From positions 1-9,858 of the forward strand of contig JAGVOC010000448.1 in assembly GCA_020052975.1 (NCBI GenBank): a DNA stretch of 9,858 nt, in the 5' to 3' direction. Shown in pieces: positions 1 through 6,944 of this stretch. A program made the translations under genes and the position numbers. The stretch comes from Desulfobacterales bacterium (GTDB lineage Bacteria > Desulfobacterota > Desulfobacteria > Desulfobacterales > RPRI01). The notes under the pieces are model-generated. The model did not search any database. It was not told where the DNA came from and saw only the letters and a list, made by a program, of their open reading frames with translations. The number at the start of each line of letters is the position of its first letter. Within the stretch, counting starts at the first letter, position 1.

Positions 1-4
1 AGCT

Positions 5-94
5 CCCCGCAGCAAGCTACGGGGAATCTTCGACCGTAGGGAATAGCGTCTATTTTTAATTCGCTCGCTAACCCCGCTGCAAGCAGCGAGGAAT
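5..94. repeat. Pair of related GC-rich palindromes
   Basis: Two short dyads lie close together. The first (5-24) is CCCCG-c-AGC, a central AA, then GCT-a-CGGGG. The second (72-91) pairs CGCTGC with GCAGCG around AA, with outer CC/GG. Both are followed by (G)GGAAT or GAGGAAT, and a third partial copy of that tail (AGGGAAT) sits near 38. They look like REP-type or intergenic palindromic units, but the family is not identified. No T-run follows on the plus strand, so they are not good plus-strand terminators. The array may continue to the left of the window. Confidence 0.5.
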
Positions 95-174
95 GCGCTT
101 GCTGTTTCGGTTCAATTATAATGTTGCATAGTTTTCAGAATTCGTCAATTAACGATTTCAGGCGACCAAATGCC

Positions 175-203
175 TTGACACACAAGGCTGATTTTTCTAT
201 ACT
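175..203 (+). promoter_or_regulatory. Near-consensus sigma70-type promoter
   Basis: A perfect -35 hexamer TTGACA (175-180) is followed by a 17-bp spacer and a -10 hexamer TATACT (198-203; 5 of 6 consensus bases). Transcription would start near 210, leaving a leader of about 55 nt before the DUF748 start codon at 266. The AGGT just upstream of that codon is only a weak ribosome binding site, so transcription is predicted to be strong and translation initiation modest. No operator-like dyad overlaps the hexamers. Confidence 0.75.
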
Positions 204-265
204 TTCAAGCACGCAACCAAAGCCATATCCTTTCTTATCAAAATCAAACAAAACAGGTCTGTGAT

Positions 266-3200
266 ATGAAGCTAAAACCAAGATTGAATAAAATTCTCAT
301 CGGGTTAACCATTTTCTTTGTCGTCTTCACTCTCGCCGGCTTTTTTGCCCTGCCACCGTTTTTAAAATCTATTTTAATCGGAAAACTATCTGAAAACCTT
401 CATCGTGAGGTAACGATCAGCCGGATCAGTGTTAATCCTTATGCTCTGACCATAAAAGTGAAAGGCCTTTTAGTAAAAGAGCGGAACAGCTCGGAAACGG
501 TTGTATCATGTGATGAGATATTTGTGGATTTCCAGAGCATTTCTGCTTTCAAAAGAGCACTTATTTTCAGGGAGATTTCGATAAAGAAGCCCTTCATAAA
601 GATTGCCCGTAATCCGGATATGTCCAATAATTTTTCCGACCTCATCGAAAAGAAGGAAACGGAAATACCAGAAAAAGAAAACCAGAAACCATTAAGATTC
701 TCTTTCAATAACATGAAGATAGAAAACGGAAGCATAGATTTCTGGGATGGACCTAAACAGACAAAACATACGGTTAGAGAATTAAATATCGGTGTTCCGT
801 TTTTTTCCAACATCCTTTATTATATCGATACAGACGTCAAACCCGAGTTTTCAGCAATTATTAACGAAACCCCCTATACCCTTCAGGGAAAGACAAAACC
901 GTATGCTGATTCATTAGAGACTTCTTTTGATATCGATATCAAAGATCTCGATATTCCTTATTACCTTGCTTATGTCCCGGTGAAAATGAATTTTAAAATT
1001 GTTTCAGCATCGCTTGATACCAATGCAAAGATATCTTTTATTCAATCTAAAAGCGGGAAGGCTTCCCTTAAGGTGACAGGAAATGTTTCCCTGAAAAAAA
1101 TAGCGATTGATGATGACAGGAAGAACCCCCTGTTGAGGCTTCCCATGTTCGAAATCTCCATAGCCGAGTCAGAACCGCTCTCTCAACGCATTCATTTATC
1201 AAAAATTTTTATTCAATCCCCTGAATTGGAAATACGGCGCGAAAAAAATGGAGATCTCAATCTTCAATCTCTTTTCCCGGAAAAGGAACCGACGGAATCT
1301 GCCCCTAAAAAGAAGGAGGGCTCAGATCCCTTGTCCATTGACATTGATGAGATAGAAATGGCCGGGGGGAAAATCTCATTTTCTGACTTTTCGCAAAGTA
1401 AACCCTTCAGGACGATTTTAAACCCGGTAGACATGAAGGTCGACCATTTAAGCAACGGCAGGGACAAAAAATCGGCCTTTTCCTTGTCTATCAAAACTGA
1501 AGCCAAGGAGGATATTAAACTCGAGGGTGAGTTTTCCATGGAACCCATTTGGACAGAAGGAGCTTTGGAGCTCATATCTATCCCGTTGAGGAAGTATGCT
1601 CCCTACTATCAGGATAAAATTCTGTTTACCATAGAGGATGGGCGACTCAATTTCTCAACCCGGTATAAATACGTAAAAGGAGAAAAAGAGCCTGAAATAA
1701 GCTTTTCGGGGATGTCTCTGATCCTCAGTGCCCTCCGTCTAAAACAACCGGATGAAAATAATGACTTTCTTAAAATTCCTGACTTTTCGGTTAAAGAGAC
1801 TTATATCGATCTCATAAAGAGGGAAATTAAAATCGGAGGAATTTTCACACAAAAAGGTGATCTTGGCATCAGGCATTTAAAGAATGGGGATGTTAATCTC
1901 CTTAAGCTGGTTGCACCTCCGAAGGTTTCCGATGAAACAATTTCGGGTGAACGATCCGGTGAGGACAAAAGTAAACCCGCTGAAAAACCATGGGTAGTAT
2001 CACTGAAGAACATCTCCGTGGATAATTATACGATCAGAGTTGAAGATCAGATGCCTTCAGAACCCGTAACCCTGGCAGCTCAAAACCTGAAGATCAGGGG
2101 AGAGAATATATCAACGGCTAAAAACAGTAAAGGAAGACTGAATCTCTCCTTCCTTTTGAATGGAAAGGGAACCCTTTCTGCCGCAGGAACCATAGGCATC
2201 GATCCGATGGCCGCAGATTTAATGACTGAACTTAAAGGTATCGAGATCACACCCCTCCAGTCCTATTTTACGGATAAGGTGAAGATCACTGTTACGGGAG
2301 GCGCCATTTCCACAGCCGGGAACCTCTCTTTTTCTTCTAACGGGGAAAAGGGAATAAAGGCCGGCTATAAAGGGAAAGCCTCTTTATCCAATTTCTCTTC
2401 GATTGATAAACTGAATGCGGAGGATTTCCTGAAATGGGAGTCTCTTTCTTTCAATGATCTTAATGCAGGGTACAACCCTCTCTTGATTGATATCAAAGGG
2501 ATCTCGCTGACCAATTTCTATTCCCGGGTTGTTATTAATGCTGATGGATCACTTAACCTTCAGGAAATACAGGAAAAGGGTGAACCGGAGAAGCCCGCTC
2601 TTCCGGCCCTGGAGAAGACAACCCCTTCACAAAAAGAAAAAGGTCCTGCAAAAGATATTAAAATAGGTACCATTACCCTGCAGGGAGGAAGAATCGATTT
2701 TTCCGACAGATCTCTCAAGCCCGAATACTCCACAAAACTTACTGAAATAGGAGGGAGAATATCGGGGCTTTCTTCTGAAGAAACCACCATGGCAGATATT
2801 GAACTCCGCGGGAAACTCGATGATTACGCCCCGCTCGAAATTACGGGTAAGATCAATCCTCTGAAAGAAGACCTTTATGCAGACATAAAAGCCAGATTTA
2901 AGGATATGGAACTCAGTTCGGCGACTCCCTACGCCGGGAAATACGTCGGATATTCCATAGAGAAAGGTAAACTCTCATTTGACCTGAAATATCTGATAGT
3001 CAATAAGAAGCTCGAATCTCAAAATTACATATTTCTGGACCAATTTGACCTTGGAGATAAAGTCGATAGTCCTCAATCGACAAAGCTGCCTGTCAAGCTT
3101 GCCATTGCCCTTCTTAAGGATCGGAAAGGAGAAATCAAACTGGACATCCCTGTTACCGGGAGCCTTGATGACCCTGAATTCAGTATTTGGGGAATCATCC

Positions 3201-3844
3201 TGAAAATACTCCTTAATCTGATCGCAAAAGCGGCTACATCACCTTTCGCACTTCTCGGAGCTGTGTTCGGTGGAGGAGAAGAACTGAGTTTTGTGGAATT
3301 TGATTACGGGAGCGCCACCATTACGGAACCGAATATGAAAAAACTTGATATTGTTGAAAAGGCTCTTCAGGAAAGACCTGCACTCAAAATGGATATTGAG
3401 GGTCATGTGGATATGGAGAAAGACAGGGAAGGTTTAAAGCAGTACCTGTTTCATAGAAAATTCAAAGCACAGAAACTTAAAGATATGATCAAAAAAGGAG
3501 AGCCTCCCATTCCGGTTGATGAGGTTCAAATAGAAAAACAGGAATACGAAAAATACCTGAAGATGGCTTATATGGAAGAAAAATTTCCAAAGCCTAAAAA
3601 TTTTATCGGCATGGTAAAAGACCTGCCTTCCCCGGAAATGGAAAAATTAATACTTACCCATATTGAGGTCAAGGAGGGAGACCTGAGATCCCTTGCTGTT
3701 CAACGGGCTATGAAAGCAAAGGAGTCGATTTTAAAATCGGGAAAGGTTGAACCGGAAAGAATATTTATCCTTGAACCAAAATCGCTTGCACCGGAAAAGA
3801 AAGAGAAGATCAGGGAGAGCCGGGTCGATTTAATGCTTAAATAG
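266..3844 (+). CDS. DUF748 / AsmA-like envelope protein with OmpA-like C-terminus
   Basis: This 1192-residue protein has an N-terminal membrane anchor (about residues 9-30) and then a long beta-rich periplasmic region of DUF748/AsmA type. Four modules begin with a similar motif, hydrophobic strand-GG/NG-x-I-x-F-x-D, near residues 145, 356, 576 and 796, so the period is about 211-220 residues. Charged Lys/Glu/Pro linkers precede them (about 127-142, 337-351, 553-575 and 771-795), and modules 2-4 are also preceded by a GD(L/V)NL or GSLNL motif. A hydrophobic stretch follows at about 974-1003, then an OmpA-like segment starting near 1007 (FVEFDYGSATI, later IEGHVD). AsmA-like proteins are linked to lipid transfer between inner and outer membranes; that role here is inferred from family. 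The gene is monocistronic, with its own promoter and terminator. The family call is firm, the cellular role is not. Confidence 0.88.
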   Translation: MKLKPRLNKILIGLTIFFVVFTLAGFFALPPFLKSILIGKLSENLHREVTISRISVNPYALTIKVKGLLVKERNSSETVVSCDEIFVDFQSISAFKRALIFREISIKKPFIKIARNPDMSNNFSDLIEKKETEIPEKENQKPLRFSFNNMKIENGSIDFWDGPKQTKHTVRELNIGVPFFSNILYYIDTDVKPEFSAIINETPYTLQGKTKPYADSLETSFDIDIKDLDIPYYLAYVPVKMNFKIVSASLDTNAKISFIQSKSGKASLKVTGNVSLKKIAIDDDRKNPLLRLPMFEISIAESEPLSQRIHLSKIFIQSPELEIRREKNGDLNLQSLFPEKEPTESAPKKKEGSDPLSIDIDEIEMAGGKISFSDFSQSKPFRTILNPVDMKVDHLSNGRDKKSAFSLSIKTEAKEDIKLEGEFSMEPIWTEGALELISIPLRKYAPYYQDKILFTIEDGRLNFSTRYKYVKGEKEPEISFSGMSLILSALRLKQPDENNDFLKIPDFSVKETYIDLIKREIKIGGIFTQKGDLGIRHLKNGDVNLLKLVAPPKVSDETISGERSGEDKSKPAEKPWVVSLKNISVDNYTIRVEDQMPSEPVTLAAQNLKIRGENISTAKNSKGRLNLSFLLNGKGTLSAAGTIGIDPMAADLMTELKGIEITPLQSYFTDKVKITVTGGAISTAGNLSFSSNGEKGIKAGYKGKASLSNFSSIDKLNAEDFLKWESLSFNDLNAGYNPLLIDIKGISLTNFYSRVVINADGSLNLQEIQEKGEPEKPALPALEKTTPSQKEKGPAKDIKIGTITLQGGRIDFSDRSLKPEYSTKLTEIGGRISGLSSEETTMADIELRGKLDDYAPLEITGKINPLKEDLYADIKARFKDMELSSATPYAGKYVGYSIEKGKLSFDLKYLIVNKKLESQNYIFLDQFDLGDKVDSPQSTKLPVKLAIALLKDRKGEIKLDIPVTGSLDDPEFSIWGIILKILLNLIAKAATSPFALLGAVFGGGEELSFVEFDYGSATITEPNMKKLDIVEKALQERPALKMDIEGHVDMEKDREGLKQYLFHRKFKAQKLKDMIKKGEPPIPVDEVQIEKQEYEKYLKMAYMEEKFPKPKNFIGMVKDLPSPEMEKLILTHIEVKEGDLRSLAVQRAMKAKESILKSGKVEPERIFILEPKSLAPEKKEKIRESRVDLMLK

Positions 3845-3862
3845 TGTCTATTGTTAATAATC

Positions 3863-3905
3863 AAACCCCGCTCTTCGGATAATCGAGGGACGGGGTTTTC
3901 TTTTA
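3863..3905 (+). terminator. Intrinsic terminator after the DUF748 gene
   Basis: AAACCCCG (3863-3870) pairs perfectly with CGGGGTTT (3891-3898). An inner CTC/GAG can extend the hairpin, and a T-rich tail TTTTCTTTTA follows. It lies 19 nt after the DUF748 stop codon and ends just before the ribosome binding site of the ORF6N gene, so the two genes are probably separate transcription units. Confidence 0.85.
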
Positions 3906-3925
3906 TTTAAGAGGAGTTTATGATT

Positions 3926-4510
3926 ATGACGAAACAACTCTCTGTTGAACAGATTGCAGGTAAAATATACTTTATTCGGGGTATAAAGGTGATGCTGGAT
4001 CAGGACCTGGCTGAGCTTTATGGTGTTGAAACGAAACAGCTTAAAAGGGCCGTTAAAAGAAATGTTGATAGATTTCCGGCTGATTTTATGTTTGAACTGT
4101 CAAAAAGAGAATATGATTCTTTAAGGTGCCAAATTGGCACCTTAAAAAGGGGTGGCCATTCAAAATATCTGCCTTTCGCATTTACCGAACAGGGAGTTGC
4201 CATGCTTTCCGGTATTCTGAGCAGTAAACGCGCAATTCCGGCAAGGTCGCCTGTATCCTTTTTGCATCAAAAAAGGAGTTCCGGCTTTGTCGGAACCGGG
4301 TTTATCGGCTATCGGCTTATCCCGGTCACATATTGGCAAGGTTTATTCCGCTACAAGTTTTTTCCCCAGATCGAAAGCCTCCTGCATAACCTTTTCATTA
4401 GCCCGGATTTGACCGGCATCCATGGCGCTCCCATAGACCATCCCTACAATAGTGGATTCCGTATATCCATAAGCGTCCTGAAAGGCCCTCAAAGCATTGA
4501 CGCAACCTGA
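3926..4510 (+). CDS. ORF6N-domain protein, 3'-truncated (probable gene remnant)
   Basis: Residues 1 to about 104 match the ORF6N domain, a putative DNA-binding domain of phage and accessory regions. Visible motifs are the N-terminal IRG-x-KVMLDxDLAELYGV, then RNxxRFPxDFMF, then LPFAFTEQGVAMLSG. I chose ATG 3926 because GAGGAG (3911-3916) is 9 nt upstream of it but only 3 nt from the alternative ATG at 3920. Family members normally continue with a further helical region after the SSxRAI motif. Here the similarity stops after codon 4235-4237. The remaining 90 or so residues are read from intergenic DNA and from the antisense strand of the flavoprotein gene, so they are not genuine protein sequence. 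Imperfect direct repeats TTCCGGCnnnGTCG at 4236-4249 and 4279-4292 bracket the break and could have promoted a deletion. The family is sure, function after truncation doubtful. Confidence 0.75.
   Translation: MTKQLSVEQIAGKIYFIRGIKVMLDQDLAELYGVETKQLKRAVKRNVDRFPADFMFELSKREYDSLRCQIGTLKRGGHSKYLPFAFTEQGVAMLSGILSSKRAIPARSPVSFLHQKRSSGFVGTGFIGYRLIPVTYWQGLFRYKFFPQIESLLHNLFISPDLTGIHGAPIDHPYNSGFRISISVLKGPQSIDAT
4120..4146. repeat. 13-bp perfect inverted repeat inside the ORF6N coding region
   Basis: TTTAAGGTGCCAA (4120-4132) and TTGGCACCTTAAA (4134-4146) are exact reverse complements around a single A. The encoded residues (LRCQIGTLK) look normal for the family, so the dyad need not be selected as protein. 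It could be an operator or an RNA hairpin, or it could be chance. Confidence 0.8.
4269..4297 (-). terminator. Intrinsic terminator of the flavoprotein gene
   Basis: Read on the minus strand, GTTCCG (4296-4291), a 7-nt loop and CGGAAC (4283-4278) form a hairpin. TCC and six T residues follow (complement of the A-run 4269-4274). It lies about 45 nt beyond the flavoprotein stop codon at 4343. The plus-strand ORF6N frame reads through it, which supports the view that the 3' end of that frame is not authentic. Confidence 0.65.
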
Positions 4511-4909
4511 CGTGAAAGGATCTTCGTCACCATACGCCATGGCTATGGCAATCCGTTTACCCCGGAATGGATCTTTTTGATAGGCAGAAAGCGCAAAACA
4601 TCGATCCATAAAGAGCTTGGTCTGTGCGGACATAGTAAACCAGTAAACAGGGCTGGCAATAACCCATGCATCTGCCCCGATGAGTTTCAGATAGATCTCC
4701 TGCATATCATCCTTAATGGAACACCCCTTGCTGTTCTTCTTCTGACAGGCTAAACAGGCCTTGCATGGAGCAATGGTCCTGCCATGCAGATAAATGGTTT
4801 CGACCTTTGCTTTGGATGATTTTGCCCCTTTTGTTATCTGTTTTGCAAGAATTGCGCTGTTCCCCTTTCTTCTCGGACTTCCCAGCATTACCAGAACCTT
4901 CTTTGCCAT
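4343..4909 (-). CDS. Flavodoxin-fold NAD(P)H-dependent oxidoreductase, iron-sulfur flavoprotein type
   Basis: This 188-residue soluble protein has a flavodoxin-like fold. The FMN phosphate loop is GSPRRKGNS at residues 10-18, and SPVYWFTMSAQTKLFMDR at 86-103 is the usual flavin-contacting and dimerisation segment. Between them lie four cysteines, C49-x2-C52-x2-C55-x7-C63. This compact spacing is like the CX2CX2CX4-7C cluster motif of the archaeal and bacterial iron-sulfur flavoproteins (Isf), so a [4Fe-4S] cluster next to FMN is plausible but not proven. Family members transfer electrons or reduce quinones, nitro compounds or oxygen species; no substrate can be named here. The start is ATG 4909, with GAGGG (4920-4916) 6 nt upstream. 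The gene has its own terminator, converges on the ORF6N remnant and looks intact. Confidence 0.85.
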   Translation of the reverse strand: MAKKVLVMLGSPRRKGNSAILAKQITKGAKSSKAKVETIYLHGRTIAPCKACLACQKKNSKGCSIKDDMQEIYLKLIGADAWVIASPVYWFTMSAQTKLFMDRCFALSAYQKDPFRGKRIAIAMAYGDEDPFTSGCVNALRAFQDAYGYTESTIVGMVYGSAMDAGQIRANEKVMQEAFDLGKKLVAE

Positions 4910-5173
4910 AAATATCCCTCTGTTTTGATGATTAATAATATTATCCCTTCACTCAATCCTGTTATCATGAATACGTCAGGATGCTGTTTGATCATTATTT
5001 ATTAATACAACTGACTTTTCAATGTGTCCGCTATGCCATTACCATTTCAACCCCGGAAAAGCCATGGCAAAAGATATGTTTCATCGTTAAGTAAAAACAG
5101 CGAGGCTACGGCAGGTGCAAATCATGATAGCCTTTTTCAAATATCCTTTGACAAAATCCGGTTAAAATGCAAA
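4910..5173. other. Intergenic region between the flavoprotein gene and repeat A
   Basis: This AT-rich spacer must contain the minus-strand promoter of the flavoprotein gene. The sequence around 4930-4965 has AT-rich -10-like hexamers, but no convincing pair of boxes could be fixed. A 54-codon frame (5033-5197) has no ribosome binding site and no recognisable motif, so it is not called. The only other signal is the possible promoter at 5148-5175. Confidence 0.5.
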
Positions 5174-5175
5174 AT
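5148..5175 (+). promoter_or_regulatory. Possible promoter reading into repeat A and the DUF4258/DUF2283 pair
   Basis: A perfect TTGACA (5148-5153) is followed after 16 bp by CAAAAT (5170-5175), which matches only 4 of 6 -10 consensus bases. A transcript from here would cross repeat A and have a leader of about 250 nt before the DUF4258 start. The -35 box is convincing, the -10 box is weak. Confidence 0.35.
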
Positions 5176-5336
5176 AAATACGAACTGTTGTGGCTGATAT
5201 GAATTATTTTCATGCGTGAATAACTTTGTTCCCACCAAGCATTTATAATTACCGAGGATTTCCTGCTGCGGAAGCTCGTGGAGCGGGACGAGGAGGAGGG
5301 TTTGCGACAAGGGGAGTGAATAAATAATAACGCATG
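5174..5336 (+). repeat. Repeat family copy A (left half)
   Basis: This segment is similar to the left and central parts of copy B (5889 to about 6045), from TAAATAC at the left end to a shared 22-nt block ending in AGTG (about 5298-5319). Shared landmarks in order are TAAATAC, ACTGTTG, CATTTATAATTACC, CTGCTGCGGAAGCT and GTTTGCGACAAGGGGAGTG. The alignment needs a few small indels in the left part. The right half present in B and C (from the GTACAATGCC block onward) is missing. Read on the minus strand, the central part is open (SPCRKP...SFRSR). The orientation is the same as in B and C. Confidence 0.75.
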
Positions 5337-5354
5337 AATAGAAAAATACTTATC

Positions 5355-5378
5355 GAGAGCCGGTTGACTCTCCTTTTT
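5355..5378 (+). terminator. Weak terminator-like or attenuator hairpin before DUF4258
   Basis: GAGAG (5355-5359) and CTCTC (5368-5372) flank an 8-nt loop, followed by C and five T residues. The stem is only 5 bp. It sits between repeat A and the DUF4258 gene, so it could end transcription from upstream or attenuate the pair. It may be chance. Confidence 0.3.
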
Positions 5379-5432
5379 AGGACTGGTGTTTAGGGCGTAT
5401 TGCATGGTCAGTGATGACTAATAGGATGATAA

Positions 5433-5687
5433 ATGAAATTTGAAATCTCCAGACATGCCAGAAATGAAATGAACCGGAGGGAAATACCCGAAAATCTTGT
5501 TCAGACCATCTTGCAGAATCCGGGGCAGATTGTTGATGAATATGGAAATATGAAAGCATATCAATCTATAATCGGTTCGGAAACAGGAAAGAATTACCTT
5601 GTCAGGGTAATTGTGAACGATACTGTTGAGCCGGAAAAGGTCGTTACAGTTTATAAAACGAGCAAGATCAAAAAGTATTGGAGGTAA
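5433..5687 (+). CDS. DUF4258 domain protein, putative toxin partner
   Basis: This 84-residue protein matches the DUF4258 pattern. It has an N-terminal HARNEMNRREIPENLV helix region (residues 8-23), a central NPGQIVDEYGN turn, then beta strands with LVRVIV and VVTVYKTSKIKKY at the C-terminus. DUF4258 proteins are small and resemble RelE-type folds. They are repeatedly found next to DUF2283 genes and are treated as candidate toxin-antitoxin components; no biochemical role is established from this sequence. AGGA (5423-5426) lies 6 nt before ATG 5433. The stop TAA (5685-5687) is 2 nt before the next start codon, so the pair is surely co-transcribed and probably translationally coupled. The length is normal for the family and nothing looks broken. 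Confidence 0.82.
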   Translation: MKFEISRHARNEMNRREIPENLVQTILQNPGQIVDEYGNMKAYQSIIGSETGKNYLVRVIVNDTVEPEKVVTVYKTSKIKKYWR

Positions 5688-5689
5688 CC

Positions 5690-5887
5690 ATGAAAATAAC
5701 CTATGATCCCGAAGTTGATGTCCTTCGTATAATTTTCAGCAATGCTCCAATTGAGGAAAGTGATGAAGAAAAACCCGGCATAATTCTAGATTTCGATAAA
5801 GTCGGAAATGTTGTGGGAATGGAAATACTGAACGCGTCACAGCGGATGGAAAACCCCCGAACAGTGGAATATGCGGTGACAGGGTAA
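5690..5887 (+). CDS. DUF2283 domain protein, putative antitoxin partner
   Basis: This 65-residue protein carries the DUF2283 signature: an N-terminal ITYDPEVDVLRIIF strand pair, an acidic EESDEE segment, then PGIILDFDKVGNVVGMEILNAS. I chose ATG 5690 because GGAGG (5680-5684) is ideally placed 5 nt upstream. A TTG at 5678 in the same frame would overlap that binding site and the preceding gene. DUF2283 proteins are small, acidic and commonly encoded directly after DUF4258, so an antitoxin-like role is inferred from context. Repeat B begins 2 nt after the stop codon, so the module ends exactly where the repeat starts. No terminator is visible between the stop codon and the repeat. Confidence 0.82.
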   Translation: MKITYDPEVDVLRIIFSNAPIEESDEEKPGIILDFDKVGNVVGMEILNASQRMENPRTVEYAVTG

Positions 5888-5888
5888 A

Positions 5889-6130
5889 TTAAATACAAAC
5901 TGTTGCGCATGATATAAATTTTCCAGGCGTGAACAGCTCTGTTTTCGCCTTTCATTTATAATTACCAAAAAATTCTCTGCTGCGGAAGCTTCCGGATCGA
6001 GCCAAGAAGCAGGGTTTGCGACAAGGGGAGTGGGAGTGGATAATAGCGCCCTCATGTACAATGCCGATGATCGGAAAAGGCTTCCTGCTGAATCTCACAA
6101 GCTCTGGAAAGCGGGCTGTTCCGCCATGCA
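5889..6130 (+). repeat. Repeat family copy B (complete, about 240 bp)
   Basis: B is the only copy that has both halves. Its left part (to about 6045) aligns with A. Its right part (5982-6130) aligns with C (7204-7352) over 149 nt without gaps, with 30 mismatches by hand count. It contains the 12-bp palindrome CGGAAGCTTCCG, which A and C lack. It lies directly between the DUF2283 stop codon and the zeta operon. On the minus strand a frame from ATG 6131 (complement) to a stop near 5952 is open and conserved at the residue level with C. Confidence 0.8.
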
Positions 6131-6371
6131 TGCCCAGCACGAACGTTCCGGAAGCCTCCCCCTGCTTCAGGCGGCCACCGCCACGCTCAACCGGCAACTG
6201 AAGAGCGGCATCAGTGACCAGGCGCTGGCGGAATTGGTGATTTCACTGCGCCGAGACGCCCGCCTGTGCCGTGTGATCGAAGACCTGGAAACGACCGAAC
6301 CGCAGGTGATCTGCTCCATGGGCCTGCGCGATGGCAACACCTCTGACGCCGGGATAGAGGGTCGCCAATGA
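6126..6371 (+). CDS. Unknown 81-residue protein, first gene of the zeta-type operon
   Basis: I do not recognise this protein. It looks mostly helical: LPLLQAATATLNRQL, then ISDQALAELVISLRRD, then RLCRVIEDLETTEPQVICSMG. It has no membrane segment. Codons are strongly GC-rich at the third position, which supports real coding. The frame stays open upstream to GTG 6030 or 6036 and ATG 6054, but that part lies inside repeat B, and repeat-copy substitutions do not favour this frame as coding. ATG 6126, at the edge of the repeat, is therefore my preferred start, although it lacks a clear ribosome binding site. The stop TGA overlaps the zeta gene start as ATGA (6368-6371), so the genes are translationally coupled. 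By position it could be an antitoxin or regulator of the zeta kinase; this is inference only. Confidence 0.6.
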   Translation: MHAQHERSGSLPLLQAATATLNRQLKSGISDQALAELVISLRRDARLCRVIEDLETTEPQVICSMGLRDGNTSDAGIEGRQ

Positions 6372-6944
6372 AACCTCAATGCTATGTGATTGCAGGACCC
6401 AACGGCTCCGGGAAAACAACTTTCGCCCGGGAATTCCTGCCGCGGTACGTTCACTGTCTTAGCTTCGTAAATCCCGACCTCATTGCGCAAGGACTTTCCC
6501 CGTTTGATCCTGACCGTGCCATGACCAGGGCCGGGCGCCTTGTGCTGCAGGAGATCCGTTACATAACGAGCTCAACATGAAGATTTTGCTATTGAGACGA
6601 CTCTGGCCGGCCGCACCTACCTTCGCGAAATCCAGGAGATGAAAGTTGCCGGTTACACGATCCATCTGCTCTATCTTTGGATACTCAGTCCTGAGTTGGC
6701 GATCTGCCGTATCCGGGACCGGGTCGAAAGCGGGGGGCACAACGTTCCGGAGCAGGATGTGCGAAGACGTTTCGGGCGGTCCCTGTCCAACCTTTTTAAC
6801 TTATACCGATCGCTGTTTGATACGCTGCACTTCTTTGACAACTCAACGGCAGAGCCAAGGCTTGTTTTTCGTGATGACCATGGAAAGGTGATGGTCTATG
6901 ATACGATTCTCTATGACTCTATAATGCACGAGGTAACTCCATGA
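6368..6944 (+). pseudogene. Zeta-toxin-like P-loop kinase (COG4185 type), frameshifted
   Basis: The first part (6368-6574) holds the Walker A motif GPNGSGKT (residues 10-17), NPDLIA at 35-40 and LSPFDPDRA. The frame then hits TGA at 6578-6580. In the +1 frame the protein resumes with DFAIETTLAGRTYLRE, then LYLWILSPELA, GGHNVPEQDVRRRF and LYRSLFDTLHFFDNS, to a stop at 6942-6944. Removing one A at 6574-6575 restores a continuous 191-residue protein with normal spacing between the EIR and DFA motifs, so a single-base insertion is the simplest explanation. Family members are small P-loop kinases related to zeta toxins, which phosphorylate cell-wall precursor sugars. As written, no full kinase is made unless ribosomes slip. 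A sequencing error is the main alternative. Confidence 0.85.

Noticed and set aside
5033..5197. 54-codon plus-strand frame upstream of and into repeat A
   Set aside because: It has no ribosome binding site and no recognisable motif, and it runs into the repeat. It could be chance.
6167..6490. 107-codon minus-strand frame across the first zeta-operon gene and kinase start
   Set aside because: It is antisense to the Walker A region and to a frame with strong GC-rich third positions, so it is a composition-driven shadow.
6639..6944. Separate gene starting at ATG 6639 within the zeta locus
   Set aside because: Conserved kinase motifs (DFAIETTLAGR) lie upstream of that ATG in the same frame. It is the 3' part of the frameshifted kinase, not an independent gene.
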